Shown: positions 8,002 to 17,379, counted from the first letter of the stretch. The stretch: 40,008 nucleotides of DNA from Treponema sp. (GCA_022510905.1 JAFLSN010000022.1:1-40008); one strand, 5' to 3'. The notes: generated by a model not told the origin, from the sequence alone. Numbers and translations: made by a program.

Positions 8002-9480
8002 ATGTGTGCACGAAAAAAAGAACAGTCTGGCGCGGTACCCGGCAATCATGCCGCGCTTACAAACGACAATCATCGGGCGTTGTGGAGCGGTCGCTTTGCG
8101 GAAGGCCCGGATGAAGCCGCTGTTGCCTTTGAAACATCAATACATGTTGACGAACGGATGGCGCTTGACGACATACACGGCTCTATTGCCCATGCGACCA
8201 TGCTGGGGGAGCAGGGCATCATTCCTAAAAAAGACGCCTCTGCCATTGTCCAGGGGCTTCTGGGCATTGAGCGTGATTTGACTTCAGGACTTCTCGCAAT
8301 TGATTACAGCGCCGAAGATATTCATTCCTTTGTTGAAGCGACACTTACCGACCGCATTGGCGAAGCCGGAAAAAAACTTCACACGGGCAGGAGCCGCAAC
8401 GACCAGATTGCGCTTGACGAACGCTTGTATTTGCGCCGCGTGGTGCCTGAGCTGCAAAACAAAATCATAACGCTCATTGAAGTGCTCGCAGGCATGGCAA
8501 GGGAGCACACCCGCACACTGCTCACCGGCTTTACACACATGCAGCACGCCCAGCCTGGAACTCTTGCCCAACACCTGCTGGCATGGGCATTCATGCTGCA
8601 GCGCGACTGGAGCAGGTTTTCAGACAGCCTTGGCCGTATCGCGCGTTCACCATTGGGGAGCGGTGCCCTGCAAGGAAGCACGCTGCCGCTTGACCGCGAG
8701 TCGGTTGCAAAAAAACTCGGCTTTGACGGTGTGACAGAAAACTCTCTTGATTCTGTTTCTGACCGCGATTACTGCATTGAATTTGCTTTCGACTGCTCGC
8801 TCTTGCAGTCCCATCTGAGCCGCATGTGCGAAGAAGTGGTGCTGTGGACTACAACCGAGTTCCAGTTCCTTTCGCTCAGTGAGCGGTGGTCCACGGGTTC
8901 TTCCATCATGCCGCAAAAAAAGAATCCTGACTTTGCGGAGCTTATTCGCGGACGCACAGGAAAAGTGTATGGCGATGTGATGAACCTGCTTACCATGGTA
9001 AAAGGCCTTCCGCTTGCCTACGACCGCGACCTTCAGGAAGACAAGGAACCTCTTTTTGACGCGCTGGACTGCGTGAATGCAAACCTCACGGTGTTTACCG
9101 CTATGATTTCTTCTGCCACATGGAACACTGAACGCATGGCCTTGAGCTGTACCGGCGGTTTTGCCAATGCCACCGACCTTGCCGAATATCTGGTGCGTAA
9201 AGGGCTTCCGTTTAGGACCGCGCACGGTGTTGCGGCAAAGGCCGTGCGCATGGCCATAGACGCAGGGCTTTCTGCCATCGAAGATTTGAGTCTTGAAGAA
9301 CTGGCTATGTGTTCGCCGCTTATCCAGGAGGATTTGTATGGTCTGCTAAAAAGCGAAGCCTGCGTGTACGCAAGAAACACCACGGGTGGTCCCGCCGCCG
9401 CAAGTACAAAAAAGCAGATTCTAAGCCTTGAGAGGTTCTGCAAAAAGTGCCGTGCTAAAACCGAACAGCTTTGCCGATGA
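8002..9480 (+). CDS. argH: Argininosuccinate lyase
   Basis: ArgH cleaves argininosuccinate to arginine and fumarate, the last step of arginine synthesis. The fumarase/aspartase-superfamily signature GSSIMPQKKNPD is at about residues 299-310, with the mobile catalytic serine in it. The family motifs LHTGRSRNDQ, near 130, and FTHMQHAQP also stand out. The ATG at 8002 is chosen for the CGGAGGA ribosome site at 7986-7992. It gives 492 residues, slightly longer than typical because of about 20 charged N-terminal residues before the conserved LWSGRF. An upstream in-frame ATG at 7906 lacks a ribosome site. argG is not nearby. The following amino-acid importer suggests, but does not prove, a link to arginine metabolism. 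Confidence 0.95.
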   Translation: MCARKKEQSGAVPGNHAALTNDNHRALWSGRFAEGPDEAAVAFETSIHVDERMALDDIHGSIAHATMLGEQGIIPKKDASAIVQGLLGIERDLTSGLLAIDYSAEDIHSFVEATLTDRIGEAGKKLHTGRSRNDQIALDERLYLRRVVPELQNKIITLIEVLAGMAREHTRTLLTGFTHMQHAQPGTLAQHLLAWAFMLQRDWSRFSDSLGRIARSPLGSGALQGSTLPLDRESVAKKLGFDGVTENSLDSVSDRDYCIEFAFDCSLLQSHLSRMCEEVVLWTTTEFQFLSLSERWSTGSSIMPQKKNPDFAELIRGRTGKVYGDVMNLLTMVKGLPLAYDRDLQEDKEPLFDALDCVNANLTVFTAMISSATWNTERMALSCTGGFANATDLAEYLVRKGLPFRTAHGVAAKAVRMAIDAGLSAIEDLSLEELAMCSPLIQEDLYGLLKSEACVYARNTTGGPAAASTKKQILSLERFCKKCRAKTEQLCR

Positions 9481-9502
9481 CTGGCCCGGGCTTTGCTTTT
9501 GC

Positions 9503-9529
9503 AAGCCGAACGGCATATCCGTTTGGCTT
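9503..9529 (+). terminator. Hairpin between argH and the ABC importer
   Basis: AAGCCGAACGG at 9503-9513 can pair with CCGTTTGGCTT at 9519-9529 (11 bp with one G-U pair and a 5-nt loop). No clear U-tract follows, so it may be a weak terminator or a processing/stability hairpin. Confidence 0.35.
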
Positions 9530-9583
9530 CAACATAGTTTGATACAACCTGCTGAAGTGGTTGTGTATTTTATGGAGGAATAT

Positions 9584-10366
9584 ATGAAAAAACTGACTGT
9601 CGTCCTGTGTGTGCTTTCAGCCTTGATTGGTCTTGCGCTTTGCGGATGTTCCCGTTCCAAAAAAGATGCGAATGCGTTTGTGCTTGGCCTCGATGACTCG
9701 TTTCCGCCGCTCGGATTCCGCGACGAAGACAACAAGATTGTGGGGTATGACATTGACCTTGCCGCCGAAGTGTGCAGACGCCTGGATCTCACGCTCGTGT
9801 GCCAACCGATAGACTGGAAGGCAAAGGAGCTGGAGCTGAACACCGGAAAAATCGACTGCATCTGGAACGGCTTTACAATGACCGCCGACCGCAGGCAGAG
9901 CATGACTTGCACTCCCGCCTACCTGAACAATGCGCAGGTGCTTGTGGTCAGAGCTGGCAGCGGAATACAGACGCTTTCTGACATGGAAGGCAAAGTTGTT
10001 GGAGTGCAGACCGGCTCTTCCGCTCAGGAAGCCATCGATGACACGCCTGACTTTGTTTCGCTGCTGAAGGGCGTGGTTGAATTCAACGAGAACATCACAG
10101 CGCTCAATGACCTTGGCATCGGAAATATCGACGGTGTGGTTATGGATGAAGTGGTGGCGAACTACAGCATCACGCAGACCGGAAAACCGTTCGTCATTTT
10201 GGACGAAGGACTTGCCAAAGAAGAATATGGCATTGCGTTCAAAAAAGGCAACACAGAACTTTGCGAAAAGGTGTGGAACACGCTGCTTGAAATGGAAGCG
10301 GACGGAACTGTAGGTCAGATTTCTGCCAAGTGGTTTGGCGCGAATCTTTCAGTGATAGGGCAGTAG
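9584..10366 (+). CDS. Amino-acid ABC transporter substrate-binding lipoprotein
   Basis: This is the extracytoplasmic receptor of a polar amino-acid importer (SBP family 3). The start ATG at 9584 follows TGGAGGAA, giving 260 residues. Residues 1-21 are a lipoprotein signal ending in the lipobox LCGC, with Cys22 as the lipidated residue. The mature protein has the family opening LDDSFPPLGFRDEDN, the two-lobed fold markers GYDIDLAAEV and DCIWNGFTMTADR, and GVQTGSSAQE near the second lobe. It is followed by the permease and ATPase genes. The ligand cannot be read from sequence; neighbouring argH hints at a basic amino acid, but cystine or glutamine are also possible. Confidence 0.93.
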   Translation: MKKLTVVLCVLSALIGLALCGCSRSKKDANAFVLGLDDSFPPLGFRDEDNKIVGYDIDLAAEVCRRLDLTLVCQPIDWKAKELELNTGKIDCIWNGFTMTADRRQSMTCTPAYLNNAQVLVVRAGSGIQTLSDMEGKVVGVQTGSSAQEAIDDTPDFVSLLKGVVEFNENITALNDLGIGNIDGVVMDEVVANYSITQTGKPFVILDEGLAKEEYGIAFKKGNTELCEKVWNTLLEMEADGTVGQISAKWFGANLSVIGQ

Positions 10367-10458
10367 CGGAATGCATGCCATGCCGTTGCGGTTTTTCGCG
10401 CGGTCGCTTTGCTATAGGCCAGCCTCTTTGCGGGGCTTTGGTTCCATGCTGAAGGTGA

Positions 10459-10492
10459 CCGGCCTTTGCTGAAAACATTTTGCAAAGGCCGG
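10459..10492 (+). terminator. Perfect 11-bp hairpin between binding-protein and permease genes
   Basis: CCGGCCTTTGC (10459-10469) and GCAAAGGCCGG (10482-10492) are exact complements around a 12-nt loop. Only a weak T-rich stretch follows. Placement after the binding-protein gene fits a partial terminator or a 3' stabiliser, a common way for importers to make more receptor than membrane subunits. Confidence 0.5.
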
Positions 10493-10547
10493 CACCGGTT
10501 TACGTTTTTGTTTCATGCCTATAAAGCAGGAACTGTGGTGAGGTGCG

Positions 10548-11219
10548 ATGGACGCGATTTCAGCCTATCTGCAAAAAATCAATTTGGCGAAACTTCTTTT
10601 CGCCATGCTCAAAAGCTCCGTTGTGAGCCTTGAAGTGTTTTTTTTGACGCTCCTGTTTTCACTGCCGTTTGCGCTGCTGATTGCCGCAGGGCGCATGTCG
10701 CGTTTTAGGGCACTTTCGTGCATTACAAACATGTTCCTGCTCGTAATTCGTGGAACCCCTCTCATGCTTCAGCTTATATTTGTGTATTTTGCGCCGCCGT
10801 ATGTTTTGGGTGTCGGCATAGGTCGGTTTCCTGCCGCAATATTGGCTATGGTCATAAATTATGCGTGCTATTTCGCTGAAATATATCGGGGCGGAATCCA
10901 GTCCATTCCAGTTGGCCAGTACGAAGCTGCAAAAGTGTTGGGCTTTACGCGGATGCAGACGTTTTTTCACATAGTGGCCCCTCAGGTAGTCAAGCGCATT
11001 GTTCCTGCCATGGGAAACGAAGTCATTACGCTCGTCAAAGACACTGCGCTTGTTCAGGTTCTGGGCGTGGCAGAATTGTTCCATGTCGCCACTACTCAGA
11101 GCGGGCATCTGGTGAGCGTGCTTCCGCTGTTTATAGCCGGTGTGTTTTATTTTGCCATGAACGGCGCGGTTTCATATTTTTTTGCACGGGTGGAAAAAAG
11201 CCTTGACTACTACCGATGA
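10548..11219 (+). CDS. Amino-acid ABC transporter permease
   Basis: This inner-membrane subunit belongs to the HisM/GlnP family and has 223 residues, the usual length. Hydrophobic helices are visible at about 22-42, 55-75, 85-105 and 185-210. The cytoplasmic EAA loop that contacts the ATPase reads QYEAAKVLGFTRMQTFFHIV (about residues 124-143). The RGTPLMLQL motif near 68 is also typical. The ATG at 10548 follows GAGGTGCG. Its 3' end overlaps the start of the ATPase gene, so translation of the two is probably coupled. Confidence 0.93.
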   Translation: MDAISAYLQKINLAKLLFAMLKSSVVSLEVFFLTLLFSLPFALLIAAGRMSRFRALSCITNMFLLVIRGTPLMLQLIFVYFAPPYVLGVGIGRFPAAILAMVINYACYFAEIYRGGIQSIPVGQYEAAKVLGFTRMQTFFHIVAPQVVKRIVPAMGNEVITLVKDTALVQVLGVAELFHVATTQSGHLVSVLPLFIAGVFYFAMNGAVSYFFARVEKSLDYYR

Positions 11220-11964
11220 AATAATTGCAGTATCGCATCTTAAAAAATCTTTTGCTTCGCATGAAGTGCTTCACGACATTTCGTTTTCTGTGCATGAAGG
11301 GCAGGTGCTGGGCATTATCGGCCCGAGCGGAAGCGGAAAGTCAACCTTGCTGCGCTGTGTATGCCAGCTTGAACAGGTTTCGGATGGCTCCATCGCCATC
11401 TGCGGAACTCCGCTTGTGGAAAACGGGAAGTATGCCCCAAAAGAAAAGCTCTTGCAGATTGGTCTTCGCGTGGGGCTTGTATTCCAGAATTTCAACCTGT
11501 TTCCCCATCTTTCCGTTATGCAGAACATCACTGAAGCGCAACGCATTGTGCTCCATAAAACAAAAGCAGAGGCGGAAGAAACGGCTTTTGCCCTGCTTGA
11601 AAAAATGGGGCTTTCGCATAGGTCAGGCTCATATCCATGCGAACTTTCAGGAGGCCAGCAGCAGCGCGTAAGCATTGCCCGTGCACTCGCACTCAAACCG
11701 GCGGTGCTGTTTTTTGATGAACCCACAAGCGCCCTCGACCCGGAACTCACCGGAGAAATCCTTGCGGTTATCCGGGAACTTGCCTCTGAAAAAATGACCA
11801 TGGTGGTAGTGACGCACGAAATGGCATTTGCCCGCGACACAAGCGACTGGCTTGTTTTTATGGACAACGGACTTATAGTTGAACAGGGACGGCCAGAGCA
11901 AGTTATCAATTCGCCTTCGGAAGAACGGACCCGTGCGTTCCTGAAACGCTTCAACGGGAACTGA
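11203..11964 (+). CDS. Amino-acid ABC transporter ATP-binding protein
   Basis: This is the ATPase that powers the importer encoded by the two preceding genes. It carries Walker A GPSGSGKST, the Q-loop VFQNFNLFP, the signature LSGGQQQR, Walker B VLFFDEPTSALDPE and the switch histidine in VVVTHEM. No ATG is available near the conserved N-terminus. The best start is TTG at 11203, which gives 253 residues and overlaps the permease by 17 nt; another TTG at 11182 is possible. The low-efficiency start and overlap fit translational coupling to the permease. Confidence 0.93.
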   Translation: MTTTDEIIAVSHLKKSFASHEVLHDISFSVHEGQVLGIIGPSGSGKSTLLRCVCQLEQVSDGSIAICGTPLVENGKYAPKEKLLQIGLRVGLVFQNFNLFPHLSVMQNITEAQRIVLHKTKAEAEETAFALLEKMGLSHRSGSYPCELSGGQQQRVSIARALALKPAVLFFDEPTSALDPELTGEILAVIRELASEKMTMVVVTHEMAFARDTSDWLVFMDNGLIVEQGRPEQVINSPSEERTRAFLKRFNGN

Positions 11965-12034
11965 ATGCTTTCAGCGCAATCACAGGCTTTGTATTGGCTC
12001 TGTGCAGCTTACGCTAAAGCTTGTCGGTTCTTGA

Positions 12035-12096
12035 GGTTTCATGCTGAAAGGGTACATGCCACCGTGCTTTTGTGTCGGGGTGCATTGATTTTCAGT
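12035..12096 (+). repeat. Dispersed intergenic repeat, copy 1 (short form)
   Basis: The block TTCATGCTGAAAGGGTACAT followed by CGTGCTTTTGTGTCGGGGTG and TTGATTTTCAG aligns with 28973-29063, which has about 30 extra internal bases. Related copies lie at 19759-19845 and 29327-29402. Confidence 0.5.
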
Positions 12097-12440
12097 GTGT
12101 GAATGTGCTTTTAAAAGCATAACCGCATTTGCCGTGGGCTTTAGGCATTCTCCTGAATATTCAGTTGGAACAAAATCTCTCTTGCAGTTTTGCATGTTCC
12201 TCCAGATTATGGATGCGATTTCAGTTTTGCCGTGTTCACGGATGGGCCCGTTCTTGCCTGCCGTGTGCCGGGCTTTTATCACTTTGAGCGAGTCTGCTTG
12301 CGGTGCAGGGTTCTGCTTTTCCATCTATCGTTAGAACCGTGCATTCATTTTACCAAGCAAACAAAGAAGAAAGCGAATGCATTCAGCTTTGCGCATTTAC
12401 GTTTTTTGCCTTGAACTGTCTGGGATTTTTTTGCGTGTCG

Positions 12441-12449
12441 TGGTATAAT
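12441..12449 (+). promoter_or_regulatory. Extended -10 promoter (TGG-TATAAT)
   Basis: A perfect TATAAT at 12444-12449 is preceded by TGG, forming an extended -10. The region 17 bp upstream is not a good -35. It would start transcription near 12456, giving a leader of about 60 nt before the ATPase/cNMP gene. Confidence 0.6.
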
Positions 12450-12518
12450 GTCAGTCGGTGCTGTGGGCAATCCTGACATGCCACATGCCCTTTCTGCTTT
12501 GAATGGAGATGTCTGCGT

Positions 12519-13838
12519 ATGAAAAAAATTCTTGTCGCCTCAACAAATTCCACCGTTATAGATATTGTTCGCTCTGCCTGCGAGCAGTACGCCACTTTGT
12601 TTTCCGCTGAATTTTTGGGTGACACAGAACAGGTTGCAAGTTTTGTTGATTACGAGCTGCCGGACATAAAAGTGCTTGACTATACGTCAAAAGAAATTGA
12701 CTGCCCGAAAATTCTTGCAGCCCTCAACAGCGACACATGGCTACATTACGGTGGTGTTATCGCCGTGTGTGCGGACTCGGCCTCCGTCCACGCGCTTGAA
12801 GACCGAGTTGATGGAATCCTGCTTGCCGTGCGCTTTCAGGACTTTGCGCACAGTTTTTCGCGCATTCTGGACATCGTGCTGCAAAACCAGCAGTTTTTGT
12901 TCAACCGTGTCATGCGGGAGGTCACAGGTCGGCGCGAAACAGGAACATTCGTGTGCGGCAACGACCCGCTTTCAATCAGCGTGTACACCAATTTCATTAT
13001 CAGCTACCTTTTCAACAGCAACCGAATTTCTGCCGACAGCCGCTTCAACCTGCATATGACGCTCATGGAGCTTTTGACCAATGCGCTGGAGCATGGAAAT
13101 CTCGCTATTTCTTCTGAAGAAAAAAGTGAATGGCTCAAATCAGGGCGGGACATGGTTTCGCTCATTGCCGAGCGTGCCTCCGAGCCTGCCTATGCTTCAC
13201 GAAAAATCCGTGTGTCTTATTCCATAACGTCCGCGGAATCCGTGTTTACAATCCACGATGACGGCGAAGGGTTTGACTGGCGCCATACGGCTGTTCTGGG
13301 GGAAGACACCCTGCACGGACGTGGCATCTCAATTAGCCGAGGTCTGGTAAAAAGGCTTTCGTACAACGAAAAAGGCAACGAAGTGACAGTGACGATTGAA
13401 AATATACAGAATGTCTCCAACACAGTGCCTGGCATCATAAAGGTGTTCGACATGCTGGAATACAAGCATCTGCAGGTGGTGTGCCGCGAAAACGAAATCG
13501 CCACCGATCTGTTCTACATGGTTTCGGGACGTTTTGCCGTGTATTCAAACAAAAAGCTGGTAACTGTGCTCACGCCAAACGATATGTTCATAGGTGAAAT
13601 GGCATTTTTGCTGAATGACTGCCGCACCGCCACCGTGGTTGCCATAGGCGATTGCAGGCTCATAAAAGTACCAAAGGCCGCGTTCCTCACGCTGATCCGC
13701 AAAAATCCCCACTACGGAATTTTTTTGAGCAAAATGCTGGCCCACCGCCTGCTCAGGCAGACACAGAAAACCTTGCAGCTTGAAAAATCCTGCGCTGAAA
13801 AAGAAGGTGCTCCATGTCGCTCAACTGCAATGAACTGA
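12519..13838 (+). CDS. Receiver-like / RsbW-like ATPase / cyclic-nucleotide-binding domain protein
   Basis: This is a 439-residue regulator with three parts. Residues 1-120 (KKILVASTN start, Asp-rich PDIKVLDY) look like a degenerate receiver domain. Residues about 150-300 form a GHKL ATPase of the anti-sigma/serine-kinase type, with an N box ELLTNALEHGN (Asn188), a G1 box DDGEGFD (247-253) and a G2 box HGRGISIS. There is no phospho-accepting His domain. Residues about 310-420 are a cyclic-nucleotide-binding jelly roll (FYMVSGRFAVYS, FIGEMAFLLNDCRTATVVA). It overlaps the next gene by 25 nt. Function is inferred only: a partner-switching or regulatory ATPase gated by a nucleotide or other ligand. 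The cNMP domain has GEMAFLL and RTATV, close to the phosphate-binding cassette, so real ligand binding is plausible. Confidence 0.82.
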   Translation: MKKILVASTNSTVIDIVRSACEQYATLFSAEFLGDTEQVASFVDYELPDIKVLDYTSKEIDCPKILAALNSDTWLHYGGVIAVCADSASVHALEDRVDGILLAVRFQDFAHSFSRILDIVLQNQQFLFNRVMREVTGRRETGTFVCGNDPLSISVYTNFIISYLFNSNRISADSRFNLHMTLMELLTNALEHGNLAISSEEKSEWLKSGRDMVSLIAERASEPAYASRKIRVSYSITSAESVFTIHDDGEGFDWRHTAVLGEDTLHGRGISISRGLVKRLSYNEKGNEVTVTIENIQNVSNTVPGIIKVFDMLEYKHLQVVCRENEIATDLFYMVSGRFAVYSNKKLVTVLTPNDMFIGEMAFLLNDCRTATVVAIGDCRLIKVPKAAFLTLIRKNPHYGIFLSKMLAHRLLRQTQKTLQLEKSCAEKEGAPCRSTAMN

Positions 13839-15235
13839 ATCTTGTGCTTTCCGAGCTTGACATTGAGGGCGCGTTCATTCAGGAGGTTGTCCAGCCGGGG
13901 TACGACAGCCTTGCGTTCAGGCTTGTAAAAAATGGTTCCCTTTTTACACTTCTGGTTTGTACGGCGGCTGGAGTGTGCAGGATGCACCGCACGGAGCAGC
14001 GCATTCCAAAAAACGCAAAGCCGCTGCGTTTCCATGAATTCCTTCGCGCGCGCGTCCAGGGTATGCGGATCAACTCGTGCAGGCAGGTTGGACTTGACCG
14101 CATCGTAAAGCTTGATGTCTCAACATGGCAGGAGCGCTGCTTTTTGTACATCCGGCTGTGGTCGGGCGCCGCCAATGTGATTGTGACCGATGAAAACGGC
14201 ACCATCCTTGACTGCATGTACCGTAGGCCAAAACGGGGCGAGGTGAGCGGTGGTACTTTTGCGGCCGAATACAAGGCCGTTGATGCCTCGGAGCGCGATA
14301 TGGCTCTTGAACGCTTTCCTGTTCGCAGTTTTGAAGGATTGTCGTTTGCCCCAGACGTGGTTGACTTCAACCAAAAAATCGATGCGTTTTATGCGGAACA
14401 TGCCACTTCCCTTTCGCGGGATGTACTTTTGGCTCAGGCATACAAATGGTACAGCACCCGTCGGGAAAAAATGGAAGGAGCCCTTGCCAGGCTGGAAGAA
14501 AAACAGGCGCACTTTTTGCATGCTTCTTCCCTGAAGCATACGGGCGACTTGCTGCTTGCGTTTGCCTCCGAAGCTCAAGAGTCATTTTTGGACTGCACCG
14601 ACTATGAAACAGGTGAGCGTGTGCATATTCGTCTTGACCCGGCGCTTTCTGTGCAGGAAAATGCCGCGAACTATTACGAGCAGTACAAAAAGGCTGTCTC
14701 AGGAAGGGAGGCTCTGGAACATGACATTCTGCGTGCCAAAAAAAATCTGGTGGATTTGGCGGCACAGTATGAAGCCATGCTCAATGAACAGAATCCGCTC
14801 AGACTGGAACAGCTGCTCCGCCGCACGACCACACCCAAACAGCAGGAGCAGAAAAAACATGCGGGACTTCATTACGAAAGAGATGGCTGGGTGATCATGG
14901 TAGGCCGGACTGCCGCTGAAAATGACGAGCTTCTAAGGCACAACGTGCGTGGCTCCGACCTGTGGCTGCATGTGCGTGATTTTTCAGGGGGCTACGTTTT
15001 TGTAAAAGCCCGTCGCGACAAAACCGTGCCGCTTGCGATTCTCCTGCTTGCAGGAAATCTTGCCGTGTACCATTCCAAAGCCCGCAAAAACGGCTCGGCG
15101 GATTTGTACTACACACAGGTGAAATATCTGCGCCGCGCAAAAAACGGCCCAAAAGGACTTGTGCTTCCTACCCAGGAAAAAAATCTGCATATCACGCTTG
15201 ACGAACATCTGCTCCGTTCCCTTGAAGACTCCTAG
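13814..15235 (+). CDS. rqcH: NFACT family protein (RqcH/Rqc2-like ribosome quality control factor)
   Basis: NFACT proteins bind 60S/50S subunits carrying stalled nascent chains and recruit tRNA(Ala) to add C-terminal alanine tails. The 473-residue protein has the NFACT-N domain with the functionally important Asp-Arg pair at 95-96 (GLDRIV), matching the DR motif of Bacillus RqcH. A charged helical coiled-coil region spans about 200-340, and the C-terminal NFACT-R domain includes HNVRGSDLWLHVRDFSGGYV near 377-396. It is shorter than the roughly 570-residue Firmicute proteins. The ATG at 13814 follows AAGGTG and lies inside the end of the previous gene. Older annotations call this family fibronectin-binding protein; the sequence gives no signal peptide to support surface export. 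Confidence 0.88.
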   Translation: MSLNCNELNLVLSELDIEGAFIQEVVQPGYDSLAFRLVKNGSLFTLLVCTAAGVCRMHRTEQRIPKNAKPLRFHEFLRARVQGMRINSCRQVGLDRIVKLDVSTWQERCFLYIRLWSGAANVIVTDENGTILDCMYRRPKRGEVSGGTFAAEYKAVDASERDMALERFPVRSFEGLSFAPDVVDFNQKIDAFYAEHATSLSRDVLLAQAYKWYSTRREKMEGALARLEEKQAHFLHASSLKHTGDLLLAFASEAQESFLDCTDYETGERVHIRLDPALSVQENAANYYEQYKKAVSGREALEHDILRAKKNLVDLAAQYEAMLNEQNPLRLEQLLRRTTTPKQQEQKKHAGLHYERDGWVIMVGRTAAENDELLRHNVRGSDLWLHVRDFSGGYVFVKARRDKTVPLAILLLAGNLAVYHSKARKNGSADLYYTQVKYLRRAKNGPKGLVLPTQEKNLHITLDEHLLRSLEDS

Positions 15236-15272
15236 CAGGGCTTGCTGGGCAATCCGGTTTTGCTTTTTGCGA

Positions 15273-15299
15273 AAATCCCCGCCAGAACGGCGGGGATTT
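15273..15299 (+). terminator. Hairpin between converging genes
   Basis: AAATCCCCGCC (15273-15283) and GGCGGGGATTT (15289-15299) form a perfect 11-bp stem with a 5-nt loop. It lies between the rqcH-like stop and the stop of the converging beta-galactosidase gene, so it probably ends transcription from the left and perhaps from both sides. Confidence 0.65.
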
Positions 15300-15302
15300 G
15301 GT

Positions 15303-17348
15303 TTATGCGTTTGTTTTTTGAATGATGAGCACACCGTGCGGTTGCAGTTCAACCGTGCAGTTTCCTGCGATGGGCTTTCCTGAAAGCAGCTCGGTTCCTG
15401 CGAACGGAATGTGGACTTGGGCTGTCTCGCTGTTGTGGTTCAAGATGAACACAAACCGCCGCCCGTCTGCATGTACACGTTCGGTCGCTTCTACACCTTG
15501 CGGTGTTTCCAGCACCTGGAGGATGCCGTGCCGTTCTGCCATGGTACGCACCAGCTTCAAAAGAAGTGCGTTGTCTGTGGCTGGAACGCTCGTGCCAAGA
15601 TACCATGCGTCTCCTTTTCCGAATGTGTTGTGGCAGAGCACAGGGGTTCCGCTGTAAAAATCCGAACCGTATGTGCCTACCACTTCCGCACTGTCTGGAT
15701 GGATGATGTCGCACAGCACGGTGGCGGGGTATGAGCCTTTGAGGGAACCTGCGGAAATTTCAACGCTGTTTGAATTTGTGGGAAGTAGCGCATCGGTTTC
15801 TTCAACCCACAGGCCGCATACGTTGCGCAAGGCCCCGGGATAGCCTCTTGTGGTTACAAGGTCGTTTTCATCGGTCAGGCCGCTCATGCAGGTTGTGGCA
15901 AAAGTTCCGCCACGCTGCACAAAATCTTCAATCCGCTTGCCTGTTTCATCGCTTACCATGTATAGCGCCGGCGCAACAATCACATCATATGGTTCAAATG
16001 AATCGTGCGGGTCAATTACTGCAACGGGAAAATTCTGCCGCGAAATGGCATCAAACCAGCTGAACACTTCTTTTGTGTAATCGTAGTCAGTTGAAGGCCC
16101 TGATGTGAACATGATGCTCCACATGCAGTTCCAGTCGAACAGGAGCGCAATCCGTGCCTGTTCAAGCGAGCCCAGCAACGTTCCTCCGAGCGCTTTGAGT
16201 TCCTCGCCTAACGCCTGCACCTCCTTGAACACCCGCGTGTCGGCCCGCCCGTTGTGGTCTATGATGGCGCCATGCCACTTTTCGCAGCAGCCACGCGAGC
16301 GGCGCATCTGGAAAAACATCACGGTGTCTGCGCCGTGCGCAATCGCCTGGTAGCTCATAAGCCGCATGACACCGGGGCGTTTCAGGGAATTGTACGGCTG
16401 CCAGTTTGTAACGCTTGGTGTCTGTTCCATGAGCGCGAATGGTTTTTCAATTTTGCAGCCGCGCATCACCTCGTGGTTCATGGCTGTGCGCGTGTAAGGT
16501 TCGTCGGGATACGGATAGTTGTCCCATGAAATGAAGTCCATGTACGGGCCCCAGCGGTGGTAGTCGAGCTCTGGGTAGGTTGACATGAGGTTTGTGGTCA
16601 CAGGAATGTGCGGCGTGATTGCTTTGAGCGCGTCAGCTTCGAGCCTGAAGCAGGCGAGGATGCTGTCGGTCTGGAAACGGTAATAGTCTATGGTCTGAAT
16701 CTGGCATGACGTGCGGTTCACCGGCCAGCGCTCGCTGATGTGCGAGGGCACGGCGATTTCGTCCCAGTCGTAGTAGGTGTGCCCCCAGAAAGCGGTGTTC
16801 CATGCCGTGTTCAGCGCCTGGATGGTTTTGTACTTTTCTTTGAGCCATTCATGGAACGCGGAGCGGCAGTTTTCGCAGTAACAGAGGCCGCCATATTCAT
16901 TTGAAATATGCCAGGCGAGCACGTTGGGGCGGTTTCCGTATCGCTCGGCAAGTTTTTGCGCAAGCCTCACGGAATAGGTGCGGTACGTGGGACTGTTTGG
17001 ACAGGAATTCTGGCGGGAGCCGAAATCTCTCTTTCTGCCGTCAACATCCACGCGGAGCACGTCTGGGTATTTCCGCGCCATCCATGCAGGATGTGTGGCT
17101 GTGGCGGTCGCAAGGCACACGTTCATGCCGGCGGCCGTCACCATGTCCATGATTGCGTCCAGGTCTGAAAAATCATACGTGTCTTCATTTGGCTGCAGGG
17201 CGGCCCAACTGAACACATTCAGCGTCACAATGTCAACCCCCGCTTTAGGCAGGAGCTCCATGTCTTTTGTACGGACGGCGGCATCCCACTGCTCGGGGTT
17301 GTAGTCGCCGCCATAGAGAATTTTTTTTACGGAGGGATTGTTAATCAT
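15303..17348 (-). CDS. GH42 family beta-galactosidase
   Basis: This is an intracellular glycoside hydrolase (no signal peptide) releasing terminal galactose from oligosaccharides. The 681 residues match the family. The TIM-barrel domain starts with GGDYNPEQW. The acid/base is Glu151 in WHISNEYGG and the nucleophile is Glu308 in LMEQTPS. A cysteine cluster just after the acid/base (CYCENC, 156-161) is the typical GH42 zinc site. The trimerisation (Rossmann-like) domain spans about 390-600 and a C-terminal beta domain follows. The ATG at 17348 lacks an obvious ribosome site. No sugar transporter or regulator is adjacent. The 5' region has one copy of a 54-bp direct repeat. The natural substrate could be a plant or host galactoside. 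Confidence 0.94.
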   Translation of the reverse strand: MINNPSVKKILYGGDYNPEQWDAAVRTKDMELLPKAGVDIVTLNVFSWAALQPNEDTYDFSDLDAIMDMVTAAGMNVCLATATATHPAWMARKYPDVLRVDVDGRKRDFGSRQNSCPNSPTYRTYSVRLAQKLAERYGNRPNVLAWHISNEYGGLCYCENCRSAFHEWLKEKYKTIQALNTAWNTAFWGHTYYDWDEIAVPSHISERWPVNRTSCQIQTIDYYRFQTDSILACFRLEADALKAITPHIPVTTNLMSTYPELDYHRWGPYMDFISWDNYPYPDEPYTRTAMNHEVMRGCKIEKPFALMEQTPSVTNWQPYNSLKRPGVMRLMSYQAIAHGADTVMFFQMRRSRGCCEKWHGAIIDHNGRADTRVFKEVQALGEELKALGGTLLGSLEQARIALLFDWNCMWSIMFTSGPSTDYDYTKEVFSWFDAISRQNFPVAVIDPHDSFEPYDVIVAPALYMVSDETGKRIEDFVQRGGTFATTCMSGLTDENDLVTTRGYPGALRNVCGLWVEETDALLPTNSNSVEISAGSLKGSYPATVLCDIIHPDSAEVVGTYGSDFYSGTPVLCHNTFGKGDAWYLGTSVPATDNALLLKLVRTMAERHGILQVLETPQGVEATERVHADGRRFVFILNHNSETAQVHIPFAGTELLSGKPIAGNCTVELQPHGVLIIQKTNA

Positions 17349-17379
17349 GAGGAAAGTCTAGCAAAAAAAATCGGCACGT

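Larger units (their letters stand above)
11965..12518. other. Intergenic region with dispersed repeat and promoter
   Basis: There is no convincing gene in these 554 bases. A copy of the dispersed intergenic repeat lies at 12035-12096, and the promoter of the next gene is at 12441-12449. I saw no clear terminator after the ABC operon. Confidence 0.55.
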
